A DNA stretch of 64,000 nucleotides from Cellulomonas phragmiteti (GCF_016862775.1 NZ_BONP01000004.1:62001-126000), one strand, 5' to 3'; counted from the first letter of the stretch, positions 41,856 through 50,888 are shown. The notes: generated by a model not told the origin, from the letters alone. Translations and numbers: made by a program.

Positions 41856-43136
41856 CTACCCAGTGGCGCGGGACTCGTCAGCAGCGACGTCACGCGGGCC
41901 AGGCCCGCGCGGCTGCCCGCGGCCGGCCCGCGACGCCAGCACCGCGGAGGCCGCGAGTCCCGCCGCGCACACCGCGACGAGGACCCGGTGGTCCACGACG
42001 TCGACGAGGGAGGCGGCGGTCAGCGCGAGCGCGAGCTGCGGGACGTGGAGCACGAGGGCGCCGGCCGCCTGCACGCGGCCCTGCAGCGTCGGGGGCGTGC
42101 GGACCTGGCGCTCGGTGACGAACCCGACGACCGCCCACGTGACGCCGGCGCCGATCGCGCCCATGCCGACGACCACGCCGACGACGCTCGTGCCGAGCAG
42201 CGGCACCACCCCGGCGGCGGCCAGGAGCAGCGCCCCGGCCACGAGCCGCGGCGCGCCCCACCGCGCGAGCAGCCGCGCGGCCGTCAGGCCCGCGACGACC
42301 GCGGTGGCCGCCTGCGCGCTCGTCAGCGGGCCCAGCATCTCCGGCGGCAGGCCGAGGGACCGGTCGAGCACGGCGAAGGCCACCCCGTTGATCATCCCGG
42401 TGACGCCGAACCCGAGACCGAGGGCGAGCGTGAGCGTCCCGAGGGGCGGTGTGCGCCGCAGGTGACGGAAGCCGGCCGTGACGGCGCGACGGAAGGGCTC
42501 GCCGTGCGGCTCGGGCGGCGTCTCGCGCACCCGCAGCCGCAGCGCGAGCAGCGCGGCGACGGCGAACGCCACGACCGCGGCCACGACGAGGGGGAGCGGT
42601 CCGGCGAGCGCGTAGACGCCGGCACCGAGCACGGGCATCGTCAGCCGGAACGACTGGTCGATCGTCGTCAGCCTCCCGTTCGCGGCCCCGAGCGCGGCGT
42701 CGGGCAGCAGGTCGCGCAGCAGGCCGGACTGCGCGGCCGCCGTCGTGTAGCCGACCGTCGCGTACACGACCGTCACCGCCAGGACGAGCCAAGCTCCTGC
42801 CGGGCCGCGCACGGCCAGGAGCGGCAGCAGCGTGAGCCCGCCGACGGCGTAGGCGCCCGCCAGGAGCCGGCGTCGTGACGTCCGGTCGACGACGTGCCCG
42901 ATGACGGGCGTGAACAGCGCCGGCACGCCCAGCGAGGCGAGCGTGAGGCCGGCCAAGGCGTCCGAGCCGGTGAGGTCCTTGACCCAGACGGCGAGGATGA
43001 GGGTGAGCAGGGAGTCGGCGAGGTTGGCCGCCGTCCAGACGCCGGTGAGCAGGCGCATGTCCCGGCTGCGCAGCGCGGCGCGCGCGGGGGCGGGCCCTGG
43101 GTCCGGCGCCGTCGACGGCTCGGGGTCGGCCGTCAC
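41856..43136 (-). CDS. MFS transporter
   Basis: 426 residues with about 12 membrane helices. MRLLTGVWTAANLADSLLTLILAVWVKDLTGSDALAGLTLAS and VIGHVVDRTSRRRLLAGAYAVGG (motif A-like DRxSRR) place it among DHA3-type drug exporters. The start GTG overlaps the stop of the upstream ArsR-like regulator (GTGA), so the two form an operon from the TTGATCAA-rich promoter. It is likely an efflux pump controlled by that regulator. Confidence 0.88.
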   Translation of the reverse strand: MTADPEPSTAPDPGPAPARAALRSRDMRLLTGVWTAANLADSLLTLILAVWVKDLTGSDALAGLTLASLGVPALFTPVIGHVVDRTSRRRLLAGAYAVGGLTLLPLLAVRGPAGAWLVLAVTVVYATVGYTTAAAQSGLLRDLLPDAALGAANGRLTTIDQSFRLTMPVLGAGVYALAGPLPLVVAAVVAFAVAALLALRLRVRETPPEPHGEPFRRAVTAGFRHLRRTPPLGTLTLALGLGFGVTGMINGVAFAVLDRSLGLPPEMLGPLTSAQAATAVVAGLTAARLLARWGAPRLVAGALLLAAAGVVPLLGTSVVGVVVGMGAIGAGVTWAVVGFVTERQVRTPPTLQGRVQAAGALVLHVPQLALALTAASLVDVVDHRVLVAVCAAGLAASAVLASRAGRGQPRGPGPRDVAADESRATG

Positions 43137-43738
43137 CGGTCGACGTCGGGGGTCAGCGCCGCGAAGAGCAGGGCGTGCCGCGCGGCGGGGGGCCGGGTGG
43201 AGGGGTCGTCGGAGCGGCCGGCGAAGCGCTCGCCGATCCGCTCGAGCTCGGCGGCCAGCTCGCGCAGCTCGTCGTCCGTGGCCCACAGCGAGGAGCGCTG
43301 GAAGCTGCTGGCCTGCAGCCACCGGGGGTCGAGCCGGGCCGCGTCGTCGAGCCACCGGTGCAGCCGGTCGGTCTCACGCTCCAGGCTCAGGCGGGCGACC
43401 TCGGTGACCGCGCGCAGGGTCTCGGGTCGGTCGGGGTCGTAGCGGCTGTCGCGGCGCCGGGCGGAGCGCCACGGCTTCTCCCGTCCTCGCCGGGCGCCGG
43501 GCTCGACGTAGCCCCAGCGGGCGAGCGTGTGGAGGTGGAACGCGCACCCGGCGACGGACTCGCCGGTGAGCCGCGCGCACTGGGTGGCCGTGAGCTCGCC
43601 CTCGGCGTCCAGGAGGTCCAGCAGCTGCAGCCGCAGGGGGTGGGCGAGCGCGCGGATGCGCTCGGGGTCGGAGGACGACCGCTCGGTGGTCTCCCGGGTC
43701 CCGGCCGTCGCGGGGTCGGGCGGCACGCTGCTCGTCAT
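43133..43738 (-). CDS. ArsR-like winged-helix regulator
   Basis: 201 residues. ALAHPLRLQLLDLLDAEGELTATQCARLTGESVAGCAFHLHTLARWGYVEPG is an ArsR/PadR-type winged helix in which VAGCAFHLHTLARWG is the recognition helix. The C-terminal half is a helical domain (RLSLERETDRLHRWLDDAARL, DELRELAAELERIGERFAG). It is longer than metal-sensing ArsR proteins and lacks a cysteine metal site. It heads an operon with an MFS transporter and is divergent from a kinase-fold gene. Two TTGATCAA octamers in the shared region are its probable operator. Confidence 0.85.
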   Translation of the reverse strand: MTSSVPPDPATAGTRETTERSSSDPERIRALAHPLRLQLLDLLDAEGELTATQCARLTGESVAGCAFHLHTLARWGYVEPGARRGREKPWRSARRRDSRYDPDRPETLRAVTEVARLSLERETDRLHRWLDDAARLDPRWLQASSFQRSSLWATDDELRELAAELERIGERFAGRSDDPSTRPPAARHALLFAALTPDVDR

Positions 43739-43756
43739 GGCCGCGATCCAACTACA

Positions 43757-43788
43757 TCAAGAAGTCTTGATCAAGAGGTGTTGATCAA
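43757..43788. promoter_or_regulatory. Tandem palindromic operators between divergent genes
   Basis: TCAAGA-AG-TCTTGA (43757-43770) overlaps the perfect octamer TTGATCAA (43767-43774), which recurs exactly at 43781-43788, 14 bp away. Such AT-rich symmetry is unusual in this GC-rich DNA. It lies between the ArsR-like gene (start 43738) and the kinase-fold gene (start 43821). It is the probable autoregulatory site. Confidence 0.6.
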
Positions 43789-43820
43789 TGGCTGAGCCGC
43801 GGGCGGGGCAGGATGGCACG

Positions 43821-44831
43821 ATGCTCACCGCCCGCCGCGCGCGGCACGCCCTGGTGTCCACCGCGCTCACCGAGCTCGCGGACGACGACCTCGCGGCACT
43901 CCTGCAGGCCGCGCCCGCCGGCGCCGTCGGGGTCGGCGGCGGAACCTGCGTGCTCGACGTCGAGGGCGTGGCGGTGTTCGCCAAGCGGATCCCCCTGACC
44001 GACCGCGAGCTGGCGCACCCCGGTGCCACGGCGAACATGTTCGACCTGCCGACGGCCTGCCAGTACGGCATGCACCCGCTGGCCGGCCCGGGGTTCGGGG
44101 CGTGGCGCGAGCTGGCCGCCAACCTCTCCACCACCGAGGGCGTCCTCGCCGGGGAGTCCGGGTGCTTCGCGCTGCTGCACCACTGGCGGGTGCTGCCCGG
44201 GCGCCCACCGGTGCCCGACGAGCACCGCGACGTCGAGGCGGTGGTCGCCCAGTTCGGCGGCGACCCGGCCGTCCGGACGCGGCTCGCGGAGCTGGCCGGC
44301 GCGCGCTCCAGCCTCGTCCTGCTCCTCGAGCACCTCCCGCGTCCCCTGCTCGACTGGCTCGACGAGGACCCGCTGGGGCGCGCCGAGCAGCTCGAGCGCC
44401 AGCTGGCGGAGGTCGTCGGGTTCCTCCGTGGCCGTGAGCTGCTGCACCTCGACGGGCACCTCGGCAACCTGCGCGTCGCCGACGACCGCATCCACCTCGT
44501 GGACTTCGGCCTGGCGACCTCGCCGCGGTTCGACCTGTCCGCCGCCGAGCGGGCCTTCGTCGCGCGCAACGTCGACCACGACGCCGACTACGCCGCGATG
44601 AGGCTCGTGAACTGGCTGGTCACGACGGTGTGCGGGGTGCCCGTGCCCCCCAGCGGCGGCCCCGCGGAGCGCAACGCGTACGTGCGCCGGTGCGCGACCG
44701 GTGACGTCCCGCCCGACGTGCCGGAGCCCGTGGCGGGCATCCTCGCCCGGCACGCGGCCGCCGCAGCCCGGATGAACGACTTCTGCTGGCGCCTCGTCGC
44801 CGGCGAGGTCGACGCGCAGTACGGCACCTGA
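43821..44831 (+). CDS. Kinase-fold (APH/protein-kinase-like) protein
   Basis: 336 residues from the ATG at 43821, which follows CAGGAT by six bases; an ATG at 43788 would add 11 residues. The catalytic loop is LLHLDGHLGNLRV (about 207-219, HxDxxxxN) followed by IHLVDFGLATS (DFG). A possible ATP-binding lysine lies in VAVFAKRIPLTDRE. LLHHWRVLPGRPPVPDEHRDVEA is unlike common aminoglycoside kinases. It is probably a phosphotransferase acting on a small molecule or protein. Divergent from the ArsR-like/MFS operon and likely co-regulated. Substrate unknown. Confidence 0.7.
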   Translation: MLTARRARHALVSTALTELADDDLAALLQAAPAGAVGVGGGTCVLDVEGVAVFAKRIPLTDRELAHPGATANMFDLPTACQYGMHPLAGPGFGAWRELAANLSTTEGVLAGESGCFALLHHWRVLPGRPPVPDEHRDVEAVVAQFGGDPAVRTRLAELAGARSSLVLLLEHLPRPLLDWLDEDPLGRAEQLERQLAEVVGFLRGRELLHLDGHLGNLRVADDRIHLVDFGLATSPRFDLSAAERAFVARNVDHDADYAAMRLVNWLVTTVCGVPVPPSGGPAERNAYVRRCATGDVPPDVPEPVAGILARHAAAAARMNDFCWRLVAGEVDAQYGT

Positions 44832-44840
44832 CCCGGCTCG

Positions 44841-44879
44841 CGCGGACGGGCCCGGGTGGTGCACCCGGGCCCGTCCGCG
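44841..44879. terminator. Strong hairpin between convergent genes
   Basis: An 18-bp perfect stem (arms 44841-44858 and 44862-44879, core GGACGGGCCCGGGTG) with a GTG loop lies between the kinase-fold gene and the secreted-protein gene. It probably terminates transcripts from both sides. Confidence 0.75.
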
Positions 44880-44884
44880 GACCG

Positions 44885-45499
44885 TCAGGCGGCCGGCGTG
44901 ACCGCCGACCCGTCGGTCGAGGCACCGCTCGCGTCACCGCTGCCCTCGCTGCGGGGGCCGCGCCCGGACCGGCCGGGGCGCGCCTCCTCGACCAGGGCCG
45001 CGACCCGCTCGGGCAGCGCGGCGATCTTCTCGTCGGCCTCGGCCTGCGTGAGGTCGCCCTCGGCGACCTTCTCCTGCAGGCGCTCGGTCCGCGCCTCGAC
45101 CAGGGCGTCGACCAGCGCCGACGTCGGCACGCCCTGCGCCGCGGCGACGTCGGCGAGCGTGGTGCCCTCCACGTCGAGCGCCGTGCGCAGCTCGTCGGAC
45201 GTCATGCCCAGCGCCGTCGCCGCCGCCGTCAGGTCCAGGTGGTGGCCGCCACCGTGACCGCGACCGCCGCGCAGCGCGTCGGACCCCTCCAGGGTGGTGG
45301 CCACCTCGTCCGCCTGCGACGACGTGAGCGTCCCGTCCTCGACGAGGCCGGACAGCGCCTCGACGATCGCCGCGGCCCGGGTGCTGACGGTGCCGTCCGG
45401 CGCGGTGGCGGCCGACGAGGGCGCCGCCAGGGCGGCGACGCACGCGACGGTCAGGGCACCGGCCGCACCGGCGGCGGCGATCTTCCTCGTGATCCTCAT
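44885..45499 (-). CDS. Secreted helical-repeat protein
   Basis: 204 residues. A Sec signal peptide (MRITRKIAAAGAAGALTVAC...ALAAPSSAA) is followed by a charged, helical mature part. Two motifs are of the helix-hairpin type: LTSSQADEVATTLEG, and ALGMTSDELRTALDVEGTTLADVAAAQGVPTSALVDALVEA. The tail is Ser/Gly/Asp-rich (SGDASGASTDGS). A Gly/His patch (RGGRGHGGGHH) could bind metal. Similar proteins are common in actinobacteria without known function. GAGAGGAAA lies before the ATG. It is probably free in the medium or the wall zone. Confidence 0.72.
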   Translation of the reverse strand: MRITRKIAAAGAAGALTVACVAALAAPSSAATAPDGTVSTRAAAIVEALSGLVEDGTLTSSQADEVATTLEGSDALRGGRGHGGGHHLDLTAAATALGMTSDELRTALDVEGTTLADVAAAQGVPTSALVDALVEARTERLQEKVAEGDLTQAEADEKIAALPERVAALVEEARPGRSGRGPRSEGSGDASGASTDGSAVTPAA

Positions 45500-45615
45500 G
45501 GTCCGTTTCCTCTCCCGGCCGGGACGTCCCCGACCTCGCGGACCACCCTCGGCGGCGCGGCTGTGCCCGCTCTGTGACGAGCGTGTCCCCGAGCCGTGAG
45601 TCGCGACGGCTGTGC

Positions 45616-46479
45616 TCAGGCCGTCGCGTCGAGCAGGCCCAGCTCGTCCGCGGTCAGCTCGAGGTCGGCCGCCCGCACGGAGTCCTGGATCGACGCGGGC
45701 CGCGAGGCCCCGGGGATCGGGACGACGACGTCGGCCTGGGCGAGCTCCCACGCGAGCGCCACCTGCTGCGGGCTGACGCCGTGCGCGTCGGCGACCTGGG
45801 CGAACGGCGCGAACGTGTCCCCGAGGTCGCCGGCCCGGGCGATGCCACCGAGCGGGCTCCACGGCAGGAACGCGATGCCGAGCTCCGCGCACAGGTCGAG
45901 CTCGGCCTGCGACGACCGGAACGCGGGGGAGTACTGGTTCTGCACGGCCGCGAGCCGCCCACCGAGGATGTCCTGCGCGAGGCGGATCTGCTCCGGGTTC
46001 GCGTTGGAGATGCCCGCGAGGCGGATCGTGCCCGCGTCGAGCAGCTCGGCGATCGCGCCGACCGACTCCTCGTACGGCACGGCCGGGTCGGGGCGGTGGA
46101 ACTGGTAGAGCCCGATCGCCTCGACGCCGAGCCGCCGCGCCGACGCCTGCGCGGCCTGCTTGAGGTACTCCGGCCGACCGTCCAGGGTCCAGGACCCGTC
46201 TCCCGGCCGCAGGTGCCCGCCCTTGGTGGCGACGAGGACGCTCGACGCGTCGCCGTGCCACGTGCGCAGGGCCTCCGCGATGAGCTCCTCGTTGTGGCCG
46301 ACCTCGTCGGCGTGCAGGTGGTAGGCGTCGGCGGTGTCGATGAGCGTGACGCCCGCGTCGAGCGCGGCGTGGATCGTGGCGATCGAGCGCTCGCGGTCGG
46401 GCCGGCCCTCGATGGACATGGGCATGCCGCCGAGGCCGACGGCGTGGACGGGGACGTCGGCGATGTGTCGTGTCTGCAT
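45616..46479 (-). CDS. Aldo/keto reductase
   Basis: 287 residues of TIM-barrel AKR. The catalytic residues are visible as Asp and Tyr in LIDTADAYHLHADEVGHNEEL, Lys in LVATKGGH, and His in LYQFHRPDP. The NADP-binding end reads VVVPIPGASRPASIQDS. The usual AKR length. GGAGG precedes the ATG. The substrate is unknown; such proteins reduce aldehydes or act as reactive carbonyl scavengers. Confidence 0.92.
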   Translation of the reverse strand: MQTRHIADVPVHAVGLGGMPMSIEGRPDRERSIATIHAALDAGVTLIDTADAYHLHADEVGHNEELIAEALRTWHGDASSVLVATKGGHLRPGDGSWTLDGRPEYLKQAAQASARRLGVEAIGLYQFHRPDPAVPYEESVGAIAELLDAGTIRLAGISNANPEQIRLAQDILGGRLAAVQNQYSPAFRSSQAELDLCAELGIAFLPWSPLGGIARAGDLGDTFAPFAQVADAHGVSPQQVALAWELAQADVVVPIPGASRPASIQDSVRAADLELTADELGLLDATA

Positions 46480-46629
46480 GCCTCCATCCCACCCCGGTGG
46501 TGCGCGGGACGCACGCGGGCGCGTGAGGCGGACGCCGGGTCCACGTCGAGGGCTCCTCACGAGGCGTGGTCGTAGGCTCGTCCGTCGGCGCCGCCCGTGC
46601 GTGGCGCCGGCCCCGACCCAGGAGACCAC

Positions 46630-47229
46630 GTGCCCTACCGCGAGATCCCGCCTCTGCTCGTCGTCGCGCCCGTGACGGTCGTGGCCCTCGCGCTCCTCGT
46701 CGTGCGGCTGCGTCGACGGGGTGGGGTGACGTGGCCGCGGGTCGCCGTCGCGGTGGCGCTGTGCGTGTACGTCGCGGGGATCTTCGCGAACACCGTCCTG
46801 CCGATCTACCTCGACAAGCCGGCCCGCGACGTCCCGTGGCACGTGTTCCTGCACCTGACGCCGCTGCAGGGCACCGACCCTGCCGACATGGCGCGCAACG
46901 TCCTCGTCTTCCTGCCGCTCGGCGTCCTGCTGCCGCTCGTCGCGCGGACGCGCTCGGTGGTGCGGGTCCTGCTCGCGGGGTTCGTGCTCAGCCTGCTCAT
47001 GGAGACGGCGCAGCTCGTCAACGCCCTCGTGGCGAGCGGCGGCCACGTCGCGGACGTGAACGACCTGCTCGCGAACACGCTGGGCGCGCCCCTCGGCTAC
47101 GGGCTGCTGCGGCTGGCGGAGCGTGCACCCGTCGTCGCGCGGCTGGTGCACGCCACGACCTGGCCGTCGGCGCCACCGCAGGAGGACCCCGCGGAGCGGT
47201 CGTCGGACGGCGCGCGCCGGGCCCGATGA
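46630..47229 (+). CDS. VanZ-family membrane protein
   Basis: 199 residues with about five membrane helices. VAGIFANTVLPIYLDKP, then ARNVLVFLPLGVLLPLV and LLAGFVLSLLMETAQLVNALV...ADVNDLLANTLGAPLGY reproduce the VanZ pattern of conserved N-x-x-x-F-x-P and ETxQ...DxxDxxxN motifs. The GTG has GGAG seven bases upstream. VanZ gives low-level teicoplanin resistance in enterococci; in actinobacteria stand-alone VanZ-like proteins have unclear roles. Confidence 0.9.
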   Translation: MPYREIPPLLVVAPVTVVALALLVVRLRRRGGVTWPRVAVAVALCVYVAGIFANTVLPIYLDKPARDVPWHVFLHLTPLQGTDPADMARNVLVFLPLGVLLPLVARTRSVVRVLLAGFVLSLLMETAQLVNALVASGGHVADVNDLLANTLGAPLGYGLLRLAERAPVVARLVHATTWPSAPPQEDPAERSSDGARRAR

Positions 47230-47287
47230 GTTCCGGGCGCGGCGGCGGTCGGCACCTGCGCATCCCCACCCCACCGCGGAGGACCCC

Positions 47288-48163
47288 ATGACCGTCACCA
47301 CCACGCAGCACACCCTCGACGTGCCCGGCGCGACGATCGTGTACGACGTCCGCGGGCCGCTGCCCGCCACCGACGGGCAGCCGCCCCTCGTGCTCATCGG
47401 GCAGCCGATGGACGCCACCGGGTTCGGGACCCTGGCCTCCCACCTCGCCGACCGCACGATCGTCACCTACGACCCGCGGGGCCTGGGCCGCAGCACGCGC
47501 CACGACGGCCTGGCGGTGCACGACCCGCTCGTCCAGGCCGAGGACCTGCACGCCCTGGTCGCCGCGCTCGGCGGCGGCCCCGTCGACCTGTTCGGCAGCA
47601 GCGGCGGCGCGATCACCGCGCTGGCGTGGGTGAGCGCCCACCCGCAGGACGTCCGGACGGTCGTCGCGCACGAGCCGCCGCTGCTCGGCGTGCTGCCCGA
47701 CGCCGAGCACGCGCGGGCGGCGTCGGCGCGGGTCGACGCGGCCTACCAGGAGCGCGGCTGGGGGTACGGCATGGCCGCGTTCATCGCGTTGACGTCGTGG
47801 CAGGGGCCCTTCCCCGCCGACTTCCTCACCGAGCTGCCGGACCCCGCGGCGTTCGGGATGCCCGCGCAGGACGACGGCTCGCGGGACGACCCGCTGCTGT
47901 CCGGCGCGTCCGCCCCGGTCACGGCGTACGAGCCCGACGTCGAGGTGCTGCGGTCCGTCACGACGCGCGTCGTGCTCGCCGCGGGCATCGAGAGCGAGGG
48001 CATCATCACGTGGCGGACCACGCACGCGCTGGCCGAGCGGCTCGGCACGCAGGTCGCGGTGTTCCCGAGCAACCACGGCGGGTTCCTCGGCGACGAGTAC
48101 GGCATGCCCGGGCAGCCCGAGGCGTTCGCGGCGCGGCTGCGCGAGGTCCTCGCCGCAGGGTGA
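47288..48163 (+). CDS. Alpha/beta hydrolase
   Basis: 291 residues. The oxyanion region is LVLIGQPMDATGF, the nucleophile elbow is DLFGSSGGAITAL (Ser about 104), and the C-terminal histidine lies in FPSNHGGFLGDEYG. TIVTYDPRGLGRSTR is the typical second strand-turn. A helical cap lies between. Cytoplasmic serine hydrolase of unknown substrate. GCGGAGG precedes the ATG. Confidence 0.9.
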   Translation: MTVTTTQHTLDVPGATIVYDVRGPLPATDGQPPLVLIGQPMDATGFGTLASHLADRTIVTYDPRGLGRSTRHDGLAVHDPLVQAEDLHALVAALGGGPVDLFGSSGGAITALAWVSAHPQDVRTVVAHEPPLLGVLPDAEHARAASARVDAAYQERGWGYGMAAFIALTSWQGPFPADFLTELPDPAAFGMPAQDDGSRDDPLLSGASAPVTAYEPDVEVLRSVTTRVVLAAGIESEGIITWRTTHALAERLGTQVAVFPSNHGGFLGDEYGMPGQPEAFAARLREVLAAG

Positions 48164-48185
48164 GGGCGGTGAGCCGGCCCGTCGG

Positions 48186-48992
48186 CTACCGGTCGACGAC
48201 CCGGTAGTGGTCGGGAGCCACGACGAGCTCGACGGGGACCTCGGGCACGAGGTCGGTCAACCAGCGGTGGTACTCGGCCATGCCCTCCTGCTCGGACGGC
48301 ACGTGCCCGACGACGACGACCCCGGCGCACACGCCCGCGGTGACCGCGTCCGCCGCGTACTCGCCGGTCTCCCACTCGTGGCCCTCGCCGATCACGGCCA
48401 CGTCGACGTCCGGCCGCGCGATCAGGTGCCGGTTCAGCGTGAACCCCTGGAACCCGGGCTGCATGCCGACGGTCCGCACGGGCGCGGCGGGGTCGCCCAC
48501 GTAGCGCAGCGCGCGGGCGCCGAGCGACCGGGCGACGTGCGCCGCGAGCTCGCCGAGCGTCGTGGCGGGCAGGTCGTAGACGCCCGGGTCGCCCGGTCGC
48601 TCGGCGTCGAGCCAGCCGAGGGCCCGCGCGGTGCCGGTGAGGATGCCGTCGGGCTCGCGGTCGTGCCAGGCGTCGTGCTGGTGCAGGACGACCATCCCGT
48701 GCGCGGCGACGAACGCCGCCTTCGCCGCGTGCACCGGGTCGCCCTCGGCGGCGTAGGTCGCGTCCGACGCGCCGTGGTGGTCGAAGTACAGGGGCTCGTG
48801 CGTGATGACGAGGTCGAGGCCCTGCGCCGCGGCGCGCTGCAGCACGTCGAGCGTCGCCATCACCGTCACGGCGATCCCGCGGACGGGCGCGTCCGGGTCC
48901 CCGGCGAGGAACCCGTCGACCGTCGTCGGGCGCGCCGGCACCCCCACGTGCGCCGCGATCCGCTCCGCCACCTGCCGCGCCGTCGTCGTCAC
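48186..48992 (-). CDS. Nif3-like dinuclear metal-centre protein
   Basis: 268 residues. Metal ligands typical of the NIF3/YbgI family are visible: LVITHEPLYFDH, VVLHQHDAWHD (HxHDxxD region) and VIGEGHEWET near the C-terminus. VDGFLAGDPDAPVRGIAVTVMATLDVLQRAA is the family N-terminus. The family forms hexameric toroids and is a possible GTP cyclohydrolase-like or metal chaperone; the role is uncertain. The GTG at 48992 follows TAGGGT by seven bases (leaderless). Confidence 0.9.
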   Translation of the reverse strand: MTTTARQVAERIAAHVGVPARPTTVDGFLAGDPDAPVRGIAVTVMATLDVLQRAAAQGLDLVITHEPLYFDHHGASDATYAAEGDPVHAAKAAFVAAHGMVVLHQHDAWHDREPDGILTGTARALGWLDAERPGDPGVYDLPATTLGELAAHVARSLGARALRYVGDPAAPVRTVGMQPGFQGFTLNRHLIARPDVDVAVIGEGHEWETGEYAADAVTAGVCAGVVVVGHVPSEQEGMAEYHRWLTDLVPEVPVELVVAPDHYRVVDR

Positions 48993-49045
48993 GGCCGCCA
49001 CCCTAGCGACCGCGGGGCGGCCCGAGGTGCCGCCCGCACGCGGGG

Positions 49046-49402
49046 CTACCGCGTCGCGTCGTGCAGGGCGTGCGCGACGTGGGTCAGGGCGTCCGGCACG
49101 AGCGCGTAGTACGCCCAGCGCCCGCGCTGCTCGCGGGTGAGCAGGCCGGCCTCGACGAGGATCTTGAGGTGGTGGCTCACGGTGGGTTGGGCGAGCCCGA
49201 CGGGCTCGGTGAGGTCGCACACGCACGCCTCGCCGTCCTCGTGCGCGGCGACGATCGAGAGCAGCTGCACGCGGGTCGGGTCGCTCAGCGCCTTGAAGGT
49301 GCGCGCCAGCCGGCGCGCGGCCTCGGGGTCGGCCGCGGGCCGGAGCAGCGGCGCGCAGCAGGTGCTGGGCGCCGCGTCGTGGGTCAGGGGGGCCGCGGGC
49401 AT
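49046..49402 (-). CDS. arsR: ArsR/SmtB-family metalloregulator
   Basis: 118 residues. The winged helix is ALSDPTRVQLLSIVAAHEDGEACVCDLTEPVGLAQPTVSHHLKILVEAGLLTREQRG. The CVCDL segment at the start of the sensing helix is the classic ArsR As(III)/Sb(III) or metal site; an N-terminal APSTCCAPL adds two cysteines. It is divergent from a flavoprotein and an ArsN1-like acetyltransferase, so it is probably the arsenical-responsive repressor of that operon. The ATG at 49402 has CAAGAT six bases upstream; a GTG at 49408 is the alternative. Confidence 0.88.
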   Translation of the reverse strand: MPAAPLTHDAAPSTCCAPLLRPAADPEAARRLARTFKALSDPTRVQLLSIVAAHEDGEACVCDLTEPVGLAQPTVSHHLKILVEAGLLTREQRGRWAYYALVPDALTHVAHALHDATR

Positions 49403-49484
49403 GGACACATCTTGTCATGCATCGGCGGATGTGGATACGTTGCATCCGTCATCCGATCGATGTGCATCAATGCGAGGAGTGGTC
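49403..49484. promoter_or_regulatory. Divergent ArsR control region
   Basis: An imperfect palindrome TCGATG-TG-CATCAA (49457-49470) resembles ArsR operators of the form TTGATG...CATCAA. It lies between the arsR-like gene and the flavoprotein gene. GAGGAG precedes the flavoprotein ATG. A CAAGAT -10 serves the arsR-like gene on the minus strand. Confidence 0.4.
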
Positions 49485-50888
49485 ATGGGCGAGGTCGCGC
49501 GCGAGGGTCTGCCGGTCGTGGTGATCGGGGCCGGGCCCGTCGGCCTGGCCGCCGCGGCCCACCTGCTCGAGCGCGGCCTCGAGCCGCTGGTGCTCGAGGC
49601 CGGCGACGCGCCCGGGGCCGCCGTCTCGTCCTGGGGGCACGTGCGGCTGTTCTCCCCGTGGCGCCACGACGTCGACGCCGCAGCACGCCGGTTGCTCGAG
49701 CCCACGGGCTGGGCCGAGCCGGACGGTGACGCGCTGCCCACAGGCGCCGAGCTCGTGCGCGACTACCTGGCGCCGCTGGCGAGCATCCCGGCGATCGCGA
49801 CCCGGCTGCGCACCCGTACCCGGGTGCTGGCCGTGGCCCGCGACGGCGCCGACCGGACGCGCTCGCTGGGGCGCGAGCGCCGCGCCTACCGCGTGCGCAC
49901 GCTCACGGCGGACGGCCGGGTCGAGGACGTGCTCGCCCGCGCCGTCGTCGACGCCTCCGGCACGTACGGGACGCCCAACCCCCTCGGCTCGAGCGGCTGG
50001 CCCGCCGTCGGCGAGCGCGAGGCCGCCTCGTACGTCACCGGGCCCCTGCCCGACGTGCTCGGCGCCGAGCGCGCCCGGTTCGCCGGCCGGCACACCCTGG
50101 TCGTCGGCATGGGCCACTCCGCGGCCAACACCCTGCTGAGCCTCGTGGAGCTCGCGGAGACCGCCCCGGGCACCACGATCACGTGGGCGATCCGCGGCGG
50201 GTCCGCGCGCCGCCTGTTCGGCGGCGGGTCCGCCGACGAGCTGCCCGCCCGCGGCCTGCTGGGCACCCGGCTGCAGGAGGCGGTGGCGGCCGGGTCGTTG
50301 ACCCTGGTCACCCGCGTCTCGATCGAGCAGCTCGTGCCCGCCGGCGAGACGGTCCAGGTGCTCGGCCGGGCACGCGACGAGGCCCTCGACCTGCACGTGC
50401 ACGCGGTCGTCAACGCCACGGGGTTCCGCCCGGACCTCGACATGCTGCGCGAGGTGCGCCTGGACCTCGACCCGGTCGTGGAGTCGCCGGCGCGGCTCGC
50501 GGACCTGATCGACCCGAACCTCCACTCGTGCGGGACCGTGCCCCCGCACGGCGAGGCGGTCCTCTCGCACCCGGACGACGGCTTCTACCTCGTCGGCATG
50601 AAGTCGTACGGGCGCGCCCCGACGTTCCTGCTCGCCACCGGGTACGAGCAGGTCCGCTCGGTCGCGGCGGCCCTCGCCGGTGACCGGGCGGCGGCGGACG
50701 CCGTCGAGCTCGACCTGCCGGAGACCGGCGTCTGCTCCACGGACCTCGAGGCCGACGCCGGCGCGTGCTGCGGCAGCTCCGCCGGTCCGCAGCCGGTCAC
50801 GCTCGGCGTCGGCGCGGGCGTCGGGTTCGCCACCGGCGTGCTGCACGGCCGCGCGGGCGACGCGGGCGTCGGCCGGGTGGAGCCGTGA
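49485..50888 (+). CDS. Flavin-dependent monooxygenase, ArsO-like
   Basis: 467 residues. FAD motif VVVIGAGPVGLAAAAHLLERG (about 11-31), NADP motif VVGMGHSAANTLLSL (about 206-220), and a third segment FYLVGMKSYGRAPTFLLATGYEQVRS, the two-dinucleotide fold of flavoprotein monooxygenases. The C-terminal tail contains ETGVCSTD and GACCGSS, a cysteine cluster that could bind arsenite. It is divergent from arsR and coupled (GTGA) to an ArsN1-like acetyltransferase, as in actinobacterial ars clusters where this family is called ArsO. The exact reaction is not settled. Confidence 0.75.
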   Translation: MGEVAREGLPVVVIGAGPVGLAAAAHLLERGLEPLVLEAGDAPGAAVSSWGHVRLFSPWRHDVDAAARRLLEPTGWAEPDGDALPTGAELVRDYLAPLASIPAIATRLRTRTRVLAVARDGADRTRSLGRERRAYRVRTLTADGRVEDVLARAVVDASGTYGTPNPLGSSGWPAVGEREAASYVTGPLPDVLGAERARFAGRHTLVVGMGHSAANTLLSLVELAETAPGTTITWAIRGGSARRLFGGGSADELPARGLLGTRLQEAVAAGSLTLVTRVSIEQLVPAGETVQVLGRARDEALDLHVHAVVNATGFRPDLDMLREVRLDLDPVVESPARLADLIDPNLHSCGTVPPHGEAVLSHPDDGFYLVGMKSYGRAPTFLLATGYEQVRSVAAALAGDRAAADAVELDLPETGVCSTDLEADAGACCGSSAGPQPVTLGVGAGVGFATGVLHGRAGDAGVGRVEP

